Notes: generated by a model not told the origin, from the sequence alone. DNA of 64,000 bases from Dyadobacter sp. CY347 (GCF_021502655.1 NZ_JAKFFT010000004.1:930001-994000), one strand, 5' to 3'. Positions 43,513 to 52,434 are shown, counted from the first letter of the stretch. A program made the numbers and translations.

Positions 43513-44169
43513 ATGAAAACGATTTTATTGGTAGAAGACCATTCAATAGTGCGGATGGGGGTAAAGTTGGTGATTGAAGACGTTATACCGGGTGTGGTTA
43601 TTATTGAAGCAGCAACATTTAATGAAACCCTTAAATTGCTGCATACCAGGAATTTTGACCTGGTCATATTAGACATTCGGATTCCCGGCGGTGAGGCATT
43701 TAATATGATCCCCCGCATTAGATCCGTGCAGGAAAACGTTAAAATCCTTGTTTTTTCTTCACAGGAGGAAGAGTTGTACGCGCTGCATTATGTGAAGGCG
43801 GGCGCAAATGGCTTTTTACCAAAAGACACAAGCAATGAAGAACTGGAACGGGCCGTCACGTGTGTTCTTGGCGGCGGAACTTATATCAGTAATCAGGTGC
43901 AGCAGCAACTGGTTAACAACACATTATTAGAAAGAGAGAGCCGCGAAAGCCCATTGAAAATTCTCTCGAACCGCGAACTGGAAATCATGGACATGCTTCT
44001 CACCGGCAAGTGGACCAAAGACATCGCCATTGAACTGAACATTAAGGAGAGCACAGTGAGCACCTACAAGGCCCGGATCTTCGAAAAACTGGAAGTAAGC
44101 AATGTTCTCGAGTTGTTCAAAAAGGTCGAAATCTACAAAAAACCCAACTCAGGCTTTCATCATTCCTAA
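43513..44169 (+). CDS. NarL/LuxR-type response regulator, 218 aa
   Basis: Receiver domain at residues 1-120: KTILLVEDHSIVRMG holds the acidic pair, FDLVILDIRIPGG the phospho-acceptor Asp, and a Lys lies in NGFLPKDTSN. The LuxR-type HTH is at about residues 145-210: LSNRELEIMDMLLTGKWTKD, IAIELNIKESTVSTYKARIF and EKLEVSNVLELFKKV. I take ATG 43513 as the start; the preceding TTG codon is not needed. Output partner of the membrane kinase just upstream. A 12-base palindrome CGCCACGTGGCG (44183-44194) shortly after the stop could be a hairpin or a binding site. Confidence 0.93.
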   Translation: MKTILLVEDHSIVRMGVKLVIEDVIPGVVIIEAATFNETLKLLHTRNFDLVILDIRIPGGEAFNMIPRIRSVQENVKILVFSSQEEELYALHYVKAGANGFLPKDTSNEELERAVTCVLGGGTYISNQVQQQLVNNTLLERESRESPLKILSNRELEIMDMLLTGKWTKDIAIELNIKESTVSTYKARIFEKLEVSNVLELFKKVEIYKKPNSGFHHS

Positions 44170-44318
44170 TTTGTCGAAGATTCGCCACGTGGCGTCAATA
44201 CATTCGCACGGTCCGTTTTTGAGTAGCTTAATTGCACTAATTCAACAATAATTATATTTACAAAAAGATGGCTTCTCCGGCCATCGGGTAACCCAGTCAG
44301 AATTATTGTAAGAAGAAG

Positions 44319-44453
44319 ATGGCAAGAATTGTACAGTTTCAAATACACTCCGGGGCGCTGTCCTTCATCGGAGCCCTAGTTTTCACCATCATCGCAGGTT
44401 CGCTGCTATGGTTTTCCTTGATCTACGCGCTTTATCAGATTTTGACAAAATAG
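44319..44453 (+). CDS. Single-helix membrane peptide, 44 aa
   Basis: Short frame with a good ribosome-binding site (AGAAGAAG just before ATG 44319-44321). It reads MARIVQFQIHSGALSFIGAL then VFTIIAGSLLWFSLIYALYQ and ends ILTK. One strongly hydrophobic segment (about residues 14-40) predicts a membrane-spanning helix with a short basic N-terminus. It lies alone between the response regulator and the DUF2723 gene. Composition and spacing support a real small gene; function unknown. Confidence 0.55.
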   Translation: MARIVQFQIHSGALSFIGALVFTIIAGSLLWFSLIYALYQILTK

Positions 44454-44586
44454 CACAGCTGGTGTTATGTTAAATTAAGTTAAATAGTTGATTCTGAGTG
44501 GTTCAGTTAACTTTTTTTAAGAGTTGGCCGAATCCTGCTTCAAGCCGCTTTCGATAGCTTTGGGCACAGAAAAAACTTAACTTAGC

Positions 44587-47562
44587 ATGACACCTTTTAA
44601 AAAATGGAACAACATTACCGGCTGGGCAGTCTTCTCGACTGCATTCCTGACCTATGTGCTTACCATGGAGCAAACGGCCAGTTTTTGGGATTGCGGTGAA
44701 TTTATCGCAGCGGCTTTTAAATTACAGGTGCCCCATCCGCCGGGAGCACCTTTTTTTCTGCTCATAGGCAGGCTCTTCTCATTATTAGCACTCGGCGATG
44801 TGACGCGGGTAGCGTACTGGGTAAACATGGTTTCTGTGCTCAGCAGCGCATTTACAATCCTGTTTCTGTTCTGGACCATTACCATGCTGGTCCGCAAGTC
44901 CATTGGCAAAACAGCGGAAGAGCTTACCAAACCAGAGGCCATGCTGGTCATTTTTTCAGGTCTAACAGGCGCTCTTGCTTATGCCTGGTCAGATTCCTTC
45001 TGGTTTTCGGCAGCAGAGGCGGAGGTTTATGGCATGTCCTCGTTTTTTACGGCCATCGTCATCTGGGCAGTTTTCAAATGGGAGCAAACGAAGGACCCAT
45101 CCACAGCAAACCGCTGGCTCATCCTGATCGCCTATCTCATCGGCATTTCCATCGGGGTGCATTTGCTCAATCTGGTTACCATTCCGGCCTTAGCTTTGGT
45201 GTATTATTTCAAACAATTCCCAAAACCGAACCTAATGGGCCGTATTCTGGCATTCTGCGGTGGATTGGTCGTTTTGGTGATCATTAATTCCGGCATTATT
45301 CCTGGCTTGCCGGATGTAGCGGGCAAGTTTGAGATCTTCTTTGTGAATACGCTGGGGTTGCCTTTTAACTCGGGGATTATCTTTTTTGTGGTGCTGTTCC
45401 TGGCAACATTAGGCTGGTCGATCCGCTATGCACATATGAGGGGGAAAGTGTTGCTGAACACTGCATTGCTATCATTGGTTTTCGTGCTGATTGGCTATTC
45501 ATCCTACATTATGGTGCTGGTGCGGTCAGAATTTAACCCGCCTATCAATGAAAATAATCCAAGTGACGTTTTGCGGTTTGTGTCTTATTTAAAAAGGGAG
45601 CAATATGAGAGCAGGCCGCTGTTATGGGGGCCGTCATTTACTTCCAAACCCATCAGCCAGGAACGAGGCGCGCCGGTTTATCGCAAGAAGGACGGAAAAT
45701 ATGTCATCATCGATTACCGGCCGGTTTACGGATATGAGCCGGGCAGCAATGTTCTGTTTCCAAGAATGTACAGCGCACAGCCGGGCCATCCGCAACTTTA
45801 CCAGCAAATGACGGGGCTGGCGGAAGGGCAGCAGCCGACCATGAAGCACAACCTTAATTACATGTTCTCCCACCAGCTCGGGCATATGTACTGGCGTTAT
45901 TTTCTTTGGAATTTTGTAGGCAGGGAAAGCGATCAGGAAGGAGCGGGGACAGTGATGCCCTGGCAGGTTGCCAGCAAATTTCCTTCATCCATTGCAACAA
46001 ACAGGGGCCATAACAACTTTTTTATGCTGCCGCTTCTGCTCGGCATTGCAGGCCTGGTTTGGATGTACGGAAAGCGCCGGAATGAGCTGCTGGTGCTGGG
46101 CCTGCTGTTTGTTTTGACGGGGGTAGGGCTCGTCATTTATCTCAATTCCCCACCCACCGAACCGCGGGAGCGCGATTACATTTATGTGGGTTCCTTTTAC
46201 ATTTTCTGCATCTGGATCGGGTTTGGCGTGATGGCTATTGCTGATTTCCTGCCAAAATTGATAAAGATGTCTAAGCTGCGAACCGCATTGGCCGTGTGTG
46301 CCAGCCTATCCGTGCCTGTGATCATGCTGGCCAGGGGCTGGGATAACCACGACCGCAGCAACCGCTATCATTCTGTGGATTTTGCCAGAAATCTGCTCAA
46401 TTCCTGTGCACCAAATGCAATTCTTTTCACAGGAGGCGATAATGATACATTTCCGCTGTGGTATTTGCAGGAAGTGGAGGGCGTTCGCACGGACGTGCGC
46501 GTTTGCGTACAAACCTTCCTGGGCATTGACTGGTACATTGAGCAGCTGAAACGAAAAACAAACCTTTCGGATGCCCTGCCGCTTTCCCTGGACATGGACG
46601 ATTATGCAATAGGGAAAAATGAATACGTGCCGTTTTATGAAATCCCGGCAGTTAAGAATGGCATTAACCTGAAAGAATATCTTGACCTGATCAATCAGGA
46701 AAACAAGGCCATACAGGTTCCGCTCACCAGCGGTGATATGACCTCAATTTTGCCATCTTCCACACTTTTTTTACCCGTCGATGCGCACAAGATCAGATCT
46801 ATGAATATTGTTAAAAATGATTTGCTGCCTATGCTCACCGACTCCATGAGCTGGAACATTGGCACTAAGGATCTTTACAAAAGTGACCTCGTTATGCTGG
46901 ACATTATCGCCACCAATAACTGGAAGCGCCCTGTATATTTTTCCTCAACGATGGGTGCCACGCATAACCTGGGCTTACAGGAATATTTGCAGCTCGAAGG
47001 TTACACGTACCGATTGTTACCTGTCCGCGTTCAGGGTGCTTCGGATGGTTATGTCAATTCCGAAATCATGTACGACAACATGATGAACAAAATGCAATGG
47101 CGGTCGCTGAACAATCCCAAAGTATATCATGATGACACCTATCGCGGCTCGCCCGTCGCTACGGCGCGGATCTCGTTCCTGCGGCTTGCAGGCCAGCTAA
47201 TTGCGGAAAATGACTTGCAAAAGGCGAAGCAAGTGGTAAATACGGCCATGACGGTAATGCCGGACGACACGATCCCGTTTGATCAGTTTTCAGTGGGTTT
47301 TGTAGGGATGCTTTTTGATGTGGGTGAGAATAAAAAAGCGCTGGATTCGGCACGGATCATGGCACTTCGATCGGACGAAAATCTAACTTGGGCGAAGGAA
47401 AACGGCGGTATCAGGAACCGGGAGGTAAATGTGGATCTGTATATGCTGCAAACCATTGCTCAGGAATGCAAGCGTGCGAAACAAGATGCCGAAGCGAAAA
47501 AGTATGAGGCGATTTTCAGGAAGCATTTACTTGCATTCAATATGTATAGCGGAGGCAATTAG
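44587..47562 (+). CDS. DUF2723 membrane protein (protein O-mannosyltransferase-like), 991 aa
   Basis: Large integral membrane protein of the DUF2723 family (GT117-like), related to GT-C glycosyltransferases that move sugars from lipid carriers onto proteins. About 10-12 membrane helices occupy residues 10-560. The N-terminal segment TASFWDCGEFIAAAFKLQVP followed by HPPGAPFFLLIGR contains the acidic residue and His-Pro-Pro-Gly of the family's first periplasmic loop. Further family segments are YAWSDSFWFSAAEAEVYGMS, PPTEPRERDYIYVGSFYIF and FTGGDNDTFPLWYLQEVEGV. The C-terminal 300 residues are soluble and end in TPR-like helices. Length is normal. It could serve the O-glycosylation system of Bacteroidota envelope proteins (inference). 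A terminator follows. Confidence 0.93.
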   Translation: MTPFKKWNNITGWAVFSTAFLTYVLTMEQTASFWDCGEFIAAAFKLQVPHPPGAPFFLLIGRLFSLLALGDVTRVAYWVNMVSVLSSAFTILFLFWTITMLVRKSIGKTAEELTKPEAMLVIFSGLTGALAYAWSDSFWFSAAEAEVYGMSSFFTAIVIWAVFKWEQTKDPSTANRWLILIAYLIGISIGVHLLNLVTIPALALVYYFKQFPKPNLMGRILAFCGGLVVLVIINSGIIPGLPDVAGKFEIFFVNTLGLPFNSGIIFFVVLFLATLGWSIRYAHMRGKVLLNTALLSLVFVLIGYSSYIMVLVRSEFNPPINENNPSDVLRFVSYLKREQYESRPLLWGPSFTSKPISQERGAPVYRKKDGKYVIIDYRPVYGYEPGSNVLFPRMYSAQPGHPQLYQQMTGLAEGQQPTMKHNLNYMFSHQLGHMYWRYFLWNFVGRESDQEGAGTVMPWQVASKFPSSIATNRGHNNFFMLPLLLGIAGLVWMYGKRRNELLVLGLLFVLTGVGLVIYLNSPPTEPRERDYIYVGSFYIFCIWIGFGVMAIADFLPKLIKMSKLRTALAVCASLSVPVIMLARGWDNHDRSNRYHSVDFARNLLNSCAPNAILFTGGDNDTFPLWYLQEVEGVRTDVRVCVQTFLGIDWYIEQLKRKTNLSDALPLSLDMDDYAIGKNEYVPFYEIPAVKNGINLKEYLDLINQENKAIQVPLTSGDMTSILPSSTLFLPVDAHKIRSMNIVKNDLLPMLTDSMSWNIGTKDLYKSDLVMLDIIATNNWKRPVYFSSTMGATHNLGLQEYLQLEGYTYRLLPVRVQGASDGYVNSEIMYDNMMNKMQWRSLNNPKVYHDDTYRGSPVATARISFLRLAGQLIAENDLQKAKQVVNTAMTVMPDDTIPFDQFSVGFVGMLFDVGENKKALDSARIMALRSDENLTWAKENGGIRNREVNVDLYMLQTIAQECKRAKQDAEAKKYEAIFRKHLLAFNMYSGGN

Positions 47563-47582
47563 TGTGTAGGTTTAATGTAAAA

Positions 47583-47619
47583 AATGCCATGGGACGCAGG
47601 TTTCATGGCATTGCTTTTT
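47583..47619 (+). terminator. Intrinsic terminator after the DUF2723 gene
   Basis: AATGCCATG (47583-47591) pairs with CATGGCATT (47604-47612), then GCTTTTTT. Because this hairpin covers the region of an upstream in-frame ATG (47587), it also argues that the downstream GH13 gene starts later, at 47653. Confidence 0.9.
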
Positions 47620-47652
47620 TACGATTTTAGCAAATCAACAAACCTCAAACCT

Positions 47653-49281
47653 ATGCTCGAAGACCTTTGGTATAAAAACGCGGTGATTTACAGCCTCGAT
47701 CTCGAAACATTCATGGATGCAAACAGCGATGGAACGGGCGACTTTGAGGGACTTTGCAACCGGCTTGATTATCTGCATGCACTGGGCCTGGACACCATTT
47801 GGCTGGCTCCTTTTCAACCCACACCCAACCGCGATAATGGTTACGATATCAGCGATTTTTATGGTGTCGATCCGCGCCATGGGTCCAGCGGTGATTTTGT
47901 GAGCTTCATTCATAAAGCCCGGAAACTCGGTATAAAAGTCATTATTGATCTCGTTGTAAACCACACTTCCGACGAGCACCGGTGGTTTAAGGAAGCAAGA
48001 TCTTCAAAGGACAATCCAAAAAAAGACTGGTATGTATGGTCTGCAAAAAGGCCGGCAGACTGGAACAAGGGAATGGTTTTTCCGGGCGTGCAAAAAGCCA
48101 CCTGGACAAAGGATAAGGAATCAAAAGAATATTATTTTCACCGTTTCTACGAATTCCAGCCTGACCTGAACACGGATAATCCTGAGGTTAGGGACGAAAT
48201 AAACAAGATCATGGGTTACTGGCTTGAACTCGGGATCGCAGGATTCCGGGTGGATGCCGTGCCGTTTATTCTGGAATCAAGCACTTCTAAAAAGACCGGA
48301 GAGCCTGAGCTGCACTTCGAATATCTGAAAGAAATGCGCAAATTTCTGCAATGGCGGAAAGGCGACGCGGTACTGTTGGGCGAGGCCAATGTGTTGCCAA
48401 ATGAGAGCAAAAAGTATTTCGGAGAAGACGGTGACGGCATTCATTTAATGTTTAATTTTTTTGTAAATCAATATACATTTTATGCCCTCGCCACCGCCGA
48501 TACCCGGCCGCTGATCAAGGCGCTGGAAGCCACACGCGACATTCCGGGCACCAGCCAGTGGGCGCATTTCCTCCGTAACCACGACGAGCTGGACCTGGGC
48601 AGGCTGACCGAGGAAGAACGGCAAACCGTTTTCGAGAGATTCGGTCCCGAAAAGCATATGCAGCTTTATGAGCGCGGGATCCGGCGCAGGCTTTCGCCGA
48701 TGCTGGGCAGCAGGCAGCAAACCGAACTGGCTTATAGTCTCATGTTTTCATTGCCCGGAACGCCGGTAATCCGTTACGGCGACGAAATCGGAATGGGTGA
48801 CAACCTTGAACTTGAAGAACGCGATGCCGTCAGGACGCCGATGCAATGGACTGGTGAAAAACAAGGCGGTTTTTCAAAAGCCGAAACATTAATCCATCCG
48901 GTTGTTGACGAGGGCTATTATGCCTACGACCACGTAAATGTCGAGGATCAGCGGCGCGAACCGGGTTCCTTGCTGAATTGGATGACCTCCCTGATCCGGA
49001 TGCGAAAAGAGTGTCCCGAGATCGGTTACGGCAACTGGGAGATTATGGATACCGGCCAGCACCAGATCCTGGGCATGCGTTACACCTGGAAGAACAGGAT
49101 CCTGCTTATCTGGCATAATTTCGAGGAAAAATCGTTGGAACTGGTCGTTCCTGAAAAGACGGCAGGAGCCAGGCGCATCGCCGATCTGATGAGCAACATT
49201 GAAAGTGTTACAGATGAAAAAGGCCGGCATACCATTACACTGGAAGCTTACGGTTACCGCTGGTTTCGCGCAGTTCCATGA
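47653..49281 (+). CDS. GH13 alpha-glucosyl enzyme (trehalose synthase/amylase-like), 542 aa
   Basis: Alpha-amylase superfamily enzyme, most like trehalose synthase (maltose to trehalose isomerisation) or an oligo-1,6-glucosidase. Start at ATG 47653 (MLEDLWYKNAVIYSLDLETF). Catalytic residues are all present: Asp201 in AGFRVDAVPF (nucleophile), Glu244 in LLGEANV (acid/base) and Asp311 in FLRNHDELD; region I is VVNHTSDEHRWF. DANSDGTGDFEGL and APFQPTPNRDNGYDISDF are typical of trehalose-synthase-like members. No signal peptide, so it is cytoplasmic. No maltokinase domain is attached. Monocistronic after the DUF2723 terminator. Exact specificity is uncertain. Confidence 0.9.
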   Translation: MLEDLWYKNAVIYSLDLETFMDANSDGTGDFEGLCNRLDYLHALGLDTIWLAPFQPTPNRDNGYDISDFYGVDPRHGSSGDFVSFIHKARKLGIKVIIDLVVNHTSDEHRWFKEARSSKDNPKKDWYVWSAKRPADWNKGMVFPGVQKATWTKDKESKEYYFHRFYEFQPDLNTDNPEVRDEINKIMGYWLELGIAGFRVDAVPFILESSTSKKTGEPELHFEYLKEMRKFLQWRKGDAVLLGEANVLPNESKKYFGEDGDGIHLMFNFFVNQYTFYALATADTRPLIKALEATRDIPGTSQWAHFLRNHDELDLGRLTEEERQTVFERFGPEKHMQLYERGIRRRLSPMLGSRQQTELAYSLMFSLPGTPVIRYGDEIGMGDNLELEERDAVRTPMQWTGEKQGGFSKAETLIHPVVDEGYYAYDHVNVEDQRREPGSLLNWMTSLIRMRKECPEIGYGNWEIMDTGQHQILGMRYTWKNRILLIWHNFEEKSLELVVPEKTAGARRIADLMSNIESVTDEKGRHTITLEAYGYRWFRAVP

Positions 49282-49375
49282 TATAAGGGCTGCCTTTTGA
49301 TAAAATTCCGGTTAATTCAGAATTGAAGTAAAGCTTCACACCAGGTTAACATTCAAACACTTAGAATTGCAAACT

Positions 49376-49424
49376 GATGCGTTGTCAGTTGCATTCCGTT
49401 AATTTTTGCGGCTGACAACGCATC
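49376..49424. repeat. Perfect 13-bp inverted repeat with 23-base spacer
   Basis: GATGCGTTGTCAG (49376-49388) and CTGACAACGCATC (49412-49424) are exact reverse complements. They lie between the GH13 gene and the secreted protein gene. There is no T tract after the right arm, so it is not a classical intrinsic terminator. Confidence 0.85.
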
Positions 49425-49489
49425 GACCTTGCGTTTGAAACATTATATTGCGCCAAATAAAGCAACTCAACGGTTTTAATTCAGTACAC

Positions 49490-50416
49490 ATGCTTTTAAG
49501 ACAGACTCTCATCGTTCGGGTGTGTTTCCTATGGATGGCCTGTATCGCCGCGCAAACGGCCTTTGCACAGAACACGCTTGAATTGGTTCAGGATGGTGTA
49601 AATAACAGTTACCGTCCGCCCGTTCCCAAAGGGCCAACCTCCATTCCCCAAACGCTTTCGTTTTTTGTGAACAATAATGGCAGCAAAGACGAAGGCATCT
49701 ATTTTCAAAAGCCCCAATCCGAACTTTCGGTGACATTCAGTTTCGATGACCAGCCTTACATTACGGTTCCCCAGCATGTTACGGGCATGACATTCGGGGC
49801 CGCGTCAGGCGCCAGCGCCACGCAGGTAAGGTCAGTTCCGGTGGTGAACAACAATTACTATTTTGAAGATTCTACGCGGACGCTTTTCACCGCACACCCA
49901 AAAGGAGAGGCAGGGCGTGGGGTTAGTTTATATAATAATGTAGGCGTTCAGGTTTTTTTGTCGGCAAAGCCATTACAGGCTGTGAATGCTTCTACTTCGG
50001 ATACAAGCCGTTATTATTACGGTAAATTGCGTTTGCAGTTCAACAGGCCGGTGAATAATCCGGTGATCTCCGTGGTGGGCTTGGGGGCTACGACCAATTT
50101 TGCCAACAAACGTCTGGGCTTTACCACAGAACTGGAACTGCAAACACCCGGCAGAACATTGGTCAAACTCTCAGGAACTAAGGAACTGGTCCTGGACGAT
50201 TCCAAAACAAAAATATTGCACACCAAATCCGCCGTAACCGGCTTTTGCGGCAGTGGCGCGGCCTGCGGAAGCTTATTAGTAACCGGCTCGAATGTTACCA
50301 GCCTTGTTTTCAGTGTTTATCTCCGCCCTGATGGCGGTCCCGGGGTTTGGGGAACGCCGAAAGTGACGAATTCAGGCGATATGTGGCACATTACAGTATC
50401 GCTTCCTGAGCAATAG
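49490..50416 (+). CDS. Secreted surface-protein-like protein, 308 aa
   Basis: Start at ATG 49490 (MLLRQTLIVRVCFLWMACIA), giving a signal peptide cleaved after AFA. The mature protein is beta-rich: LSFFVNNNGSKDEGIYFQKP, LSVTFSFDDQPYITVPQHVT, KLRLQFNRPVNNPVISVVGL and SLVFSVYLRPDGGPGVWG. The 'PVxxPVISVVGLGAT...' and 'VLRPDGGP' pattern appears to me like the N-terminal segment of longer Bacteroidota surface proteins with repeat and sorting domains, none of which is present here, so the protein may be a short family member. There is a possible disulfide (CGSGAACGS). Its last 26 bases overlap the convergent HxlR gene. Confidence 0.72.
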   Translation: MLLRQTLIVRVCFLWMACIAAQTAFAQNTLELVQDGVNNSYRPPVPKGPTSIPQTLSFFVNNNGSKDEGIYFQKPQSELSVTFSFDDQPYITVPQHVTGMTFGAASGASATQVRSVPVVNNNYYFEDSTRTLFTAHPKGEAGRGVSLYNNVGVQVFLSAKPLQAVNASTSDTSRYYYGKLRLQFNRPVNNPVISVVGLGATTNFANKRLGFTTELELQTPGRTLVKLSGTKELVLDDSKTKILHTKSAVTGFCGSGAACGSLLVTGSNVTSLVFSVYLRPDGGPGVWGTPKVTNSGDMWHITVSLPEQ

Positions 50417-50798
50417 GTTTCGCAATCTGCGTATCGTCCTGCCGTATTTTCACCCTGTGCATTTCGCCCCATTCCACAAGTGCGCCCATGACGCTATCCA
50501 GGGTCCGGCTATATGGGGTGAGCTTGTACTCTACAACAACGGGAATATCTGTAAACACGGTTCTGGTTAAAAAGCCGTTGATTTCCAATTCTTTAAGTTC
50601 ATTCGAAAGCACACGCGGCGAAATGCCCGGAAGCATGCGCTGTAATTCATTAAATCTTGTTCCCCCTTCGGTTAGCGCGACAATGATCCGCAACCGCCAC
50701 TTTCCGCCTATCACATAAAGTGCGTCGCCGATTGCTCCCAATTTACTGTTGCATTCCGCCACGGAGTGCGGTCCTGAATGTCCGTTTATACGTTCCAT
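50391..50798 (-). CDS. HxlR-family transcriptional regulator, 135 aa
   Basis: Winged-helix repressor or activator of the HxlR/MarR-like type. I take ATG 50796-50798 (MERINGHSGPHSVAECNSKL) as start. The HTH reads GDALYVIGGKWRLRIIVALT, EGGTRFNELQRMLPGISPRV and LSNELKELEINGFLTRTVF, followed by the wing VVEYKLTPYSRTLDSVM. The Cys in VAECNS is at the position used for redox or aldehyde sensing in several HxlR relatives. Divergent from the DoxX-like gene with a 97-base intergenic region that contains two GCTAACC direct repeats (50809-50815, 50827-50833), which are candidate operator half-sites. It probably controls that neighbour. Confidence 0.92.
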   Translation of the reverse strand: MERINGHSGPHSVAECNSKLGAIGDALYVIGGKWRLRIIVALTEGGTRFNELQRMLPGISPRVLSNELKELEINGFLTRTVFTDIPVVVEYKLTPYSRTLDSVMGALVEWGEMHRVKIRQDDTQIAKPIAQEAIL

Positions 50799-50808
50799 AT
50801 TGAATTTC

Positions 50809-50833
50809 GCTAACCGAAAGGATACTGCTAACC
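50809..50833. promoter_or_regulatory. Direct repeat GCTAACC x2, candidate HxlR operator
   Basis: Two exact 7-base copies, 18 bases from start to start (just under two helical turns), in the divergent hxlR/doxX intergenic region. A TATTTTTG -7-like box for the doxX-like gene lies at 50871-50878. Confidence 0.4.
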
Positions 50834-50895
50834 TTTTGTATACTACTATATTTTCGTAAGTAAAGGTAACTATTTTTGCTGGAAATGAAATCAAC

Positions 50896-51264
50896 ATGAA
50901 AGCAAAGAAAATTATCACCATTGGCGTTACCGTGGTCTCCAGCGCGCTTGTTGTGCTAAGCGGCATTATGAAATTATCCCGCAGCGAGGAAATTGTCAGT
51001 TCATTGTCAAAAGTTGGAGTAGGGGACTATCTCGTTCCGCTCGCACTGATGGAAATTGGCTTTACAGCATTGTTTATTTACCCTAAAACGATGAAGATCG
51101 GGTTCATTCTGCTGTCCTGTTATTTTGCGGGAGCCCTGGCTACGGAACTGTCGCACGGCACACCATTCAATGCATTGCTACCGATGATCTTGATCTGGAT
51201 TGCCGCATTCCTGCGCGATAGCAGCATTTTCCTGCCAGATACAACCGCTGAAAAGATTGCCTGA
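50896..51264 (+). CDS. DoxX-like integral membrane protein, 122 aa
   Basis: Four membrane helices: ITIGVTVVSSALVVLSGIMK, LVPLALMEIGFTALFIYP, IGFILLSCYFAGALATEL and LLPMILIWIAAFL. The 'SGxxKL' after helix 1, the 'ALxExGxTxLxxxP' segment and the 'Y-AGA' in helix 3 are typical of DoxX-like proteins, whose roles include respiratory or oxidative-stress functions. Divergent from, and probably controlled by, the HxlR regulator. A very long palindrome follows its stop. Confidence 0.88.
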   Translation: MKAKKIITIGVTVVSSALVVLSGIMKLSRSEEIVSSLSKVGVGDYLVPLALMEIGFTALFIYPKTMKIGFILLSCYFAGALATELSHGTPFNALLPMILIWIAAFLRDSSIFLPDTTAEKIA

Positions 51265-51276
51265 TTAAGGTAGCGC

Positions 51277-51338
51277 GAAAGCTATGATAGAACCGGAAGT
51301 ATCCAGGCCTGGATACTTCCGGTTCTATCATGGCTTTC
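51277..51338. repeat. Long palindrome: 48-bp perfect core within a 62-base hairpin
   Basis: Bases 51284-51331 read the same on both strands (arm starts ATGATAGAACCGGAAG, centre CCAGGCCTGG), with no loop. Pairing continues outward to 51277-51338 with a single mismatch or wobble. It lies between convergent genes (DoxX-like and DUF899). There is no T tract of the intrinsic-terminator type on either side. Confidence 0.92.
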
Positions 51339-51420
51339 AGGAAAAGCGCCAATTGGAATTTAGTTGATGAACATTAGTAATATTGATTTGGCCAAGGGGC
51401 GCGTAACAGGTTCTTACATG

Positions 51421-52197
51421 TTAATGACAGCACGAATTGTTGTCTTTTTTGAAATCATCGTATTTATCGTGGTGCCGCATCCAGTCCATGGCGCCATCTT
51501 CGTTTCTGCCTTTTGGGGTGAGGTCCAGGAAATTATGTGCGCCTACGAGCATGTCGCCTCCGCGTGCATAACTTGAATAAGTGTGATAAATATTGCCCGC
51601 TTTATCCTTAAAAAACACACTTGTTCCAGGAGATTCCGTTCCGTCGTCGTGTTTTAAATTTTCGTAGTTGTAATAAATCGTCCCTTTGTCAAGCTGCTCC
51701 TGGGTGAAAGAAACAAAGTAATCATAGTTGAAATCGCTTCCAAAAGACGAAACCCACTCGAATTTCCATTCCATCCGCTGCTTAAATGGCAATAATTCCT
51801 GTAATGGTGCCCGGGAAACGACCACCACTGAAATGTCGTGATGCGCAAGGTGCAGGTTGGCGCCATCGATATGATCGGCCAGGAATGAGCAGCCGGGACA
51901 GCCTTCCTTATCCCCCGGTGCAAACATGAAATGATAAATGATAAGCTGACTTTTACCATCGAAAAGGTCGGATAATGTCCTCCTCCCGTGCTCGCTTTCA
52001 AAAGTGTAATCTTTATTCACCTTCACCCAGGGAAGCTTGCGGCGCTGACGGGCCAGTTCGTCATTAAGCCTAGTGAGCTCTTTTTCTTTTTTAAGAAGGT
52101 CTTTGCGTGCCTCTATCCATTCTTCCTGCGACACAATGTTATGGTTGTCAACGCTTTCTGTTTCGAGAGCAGCTGCCAGATCAGTTTGTTTTTCCAT
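51421..52197 (-). CDS. DUF899 family thioredoxin-like protein, 258 aa
   Basis: Thioredoxin-fold protein of the DUF899 family. Start at ATG 52195-52197 (MEKQTDLAAALETESVDNHN); the longer frame upstream looks spurious. Visible features are the charged N-terminal coiled-coil helix (EWIEARKDLLKKEKELTRLN), the family block RQRRKLPWVKVNKDYTFE, the CPGCSFLADHIDGA redox-like motif and the C-terminal HTYSSYARGGDMLVGAHNFL, DLTPKGR. These proteins are cytoplasmic and uncharacterised; a thiol-reduction role is inferred. Convergent with the DoxX-like gene across the long palindrome and divergent from the Ser/Thr/Pro-rich gene. Confidence 0.9.
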   Translation of the reverse strand: MEKQTDLAAALETESVDNHNIVSQEEWIEARKDLLKKEKELTRLNDELARQRRKLPWVKVNKDYTFESEHGRRTLSDLFDGKSQLIIYHFMFAPGDKEGCPGCSFLADHIDGANLHLAHHDISVVVVSRAPLQELLPFKQRMEWKFEWVSSFGSDFNYDYFVSFTQEQLDKGTIYYNYENLKHDDGTESPGTSVFFKDKAGNIYHTYSSYARGGDMLVGAHNFLDLTPKGRNEDGAMDWMRHHDKYDDFKKDNNSCCH

Positions 52198-52434
52198 GTT
52201 GATAAATTTGTTGTTTACAAACTTCCTCAATAATTGATAAAGATAGGGTGTGTAAAAACGTCGAATCCGGGGGGCGTTTGGGACAGAGGAACATATAAGG
52301 TGATCCAATGAGCCTCGTTTCCAGCTGGTTTTAAAAAAAATTGCTTGGCAATGTGCCGCTTTGGTACGATTCTTTTTACTTAATCTTCGTAATATCATAT
52401 GACAATTAAAATTCATCACTAAAAACCAAATGTT

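Noticed and set aside
44183..44194. 12-base palindrome CGCCACGTGGCG after the response regulator
   Set aside because: Could be a binding site, but a single short palindrome with no second copy is not enough to call.
47584..47652. Earlier start for the GH13 gene
   Set aside because: The extra N-terminus lies inside an intrinsic terminator hairpin and has no family similarity; ATG 47653 is preferred.
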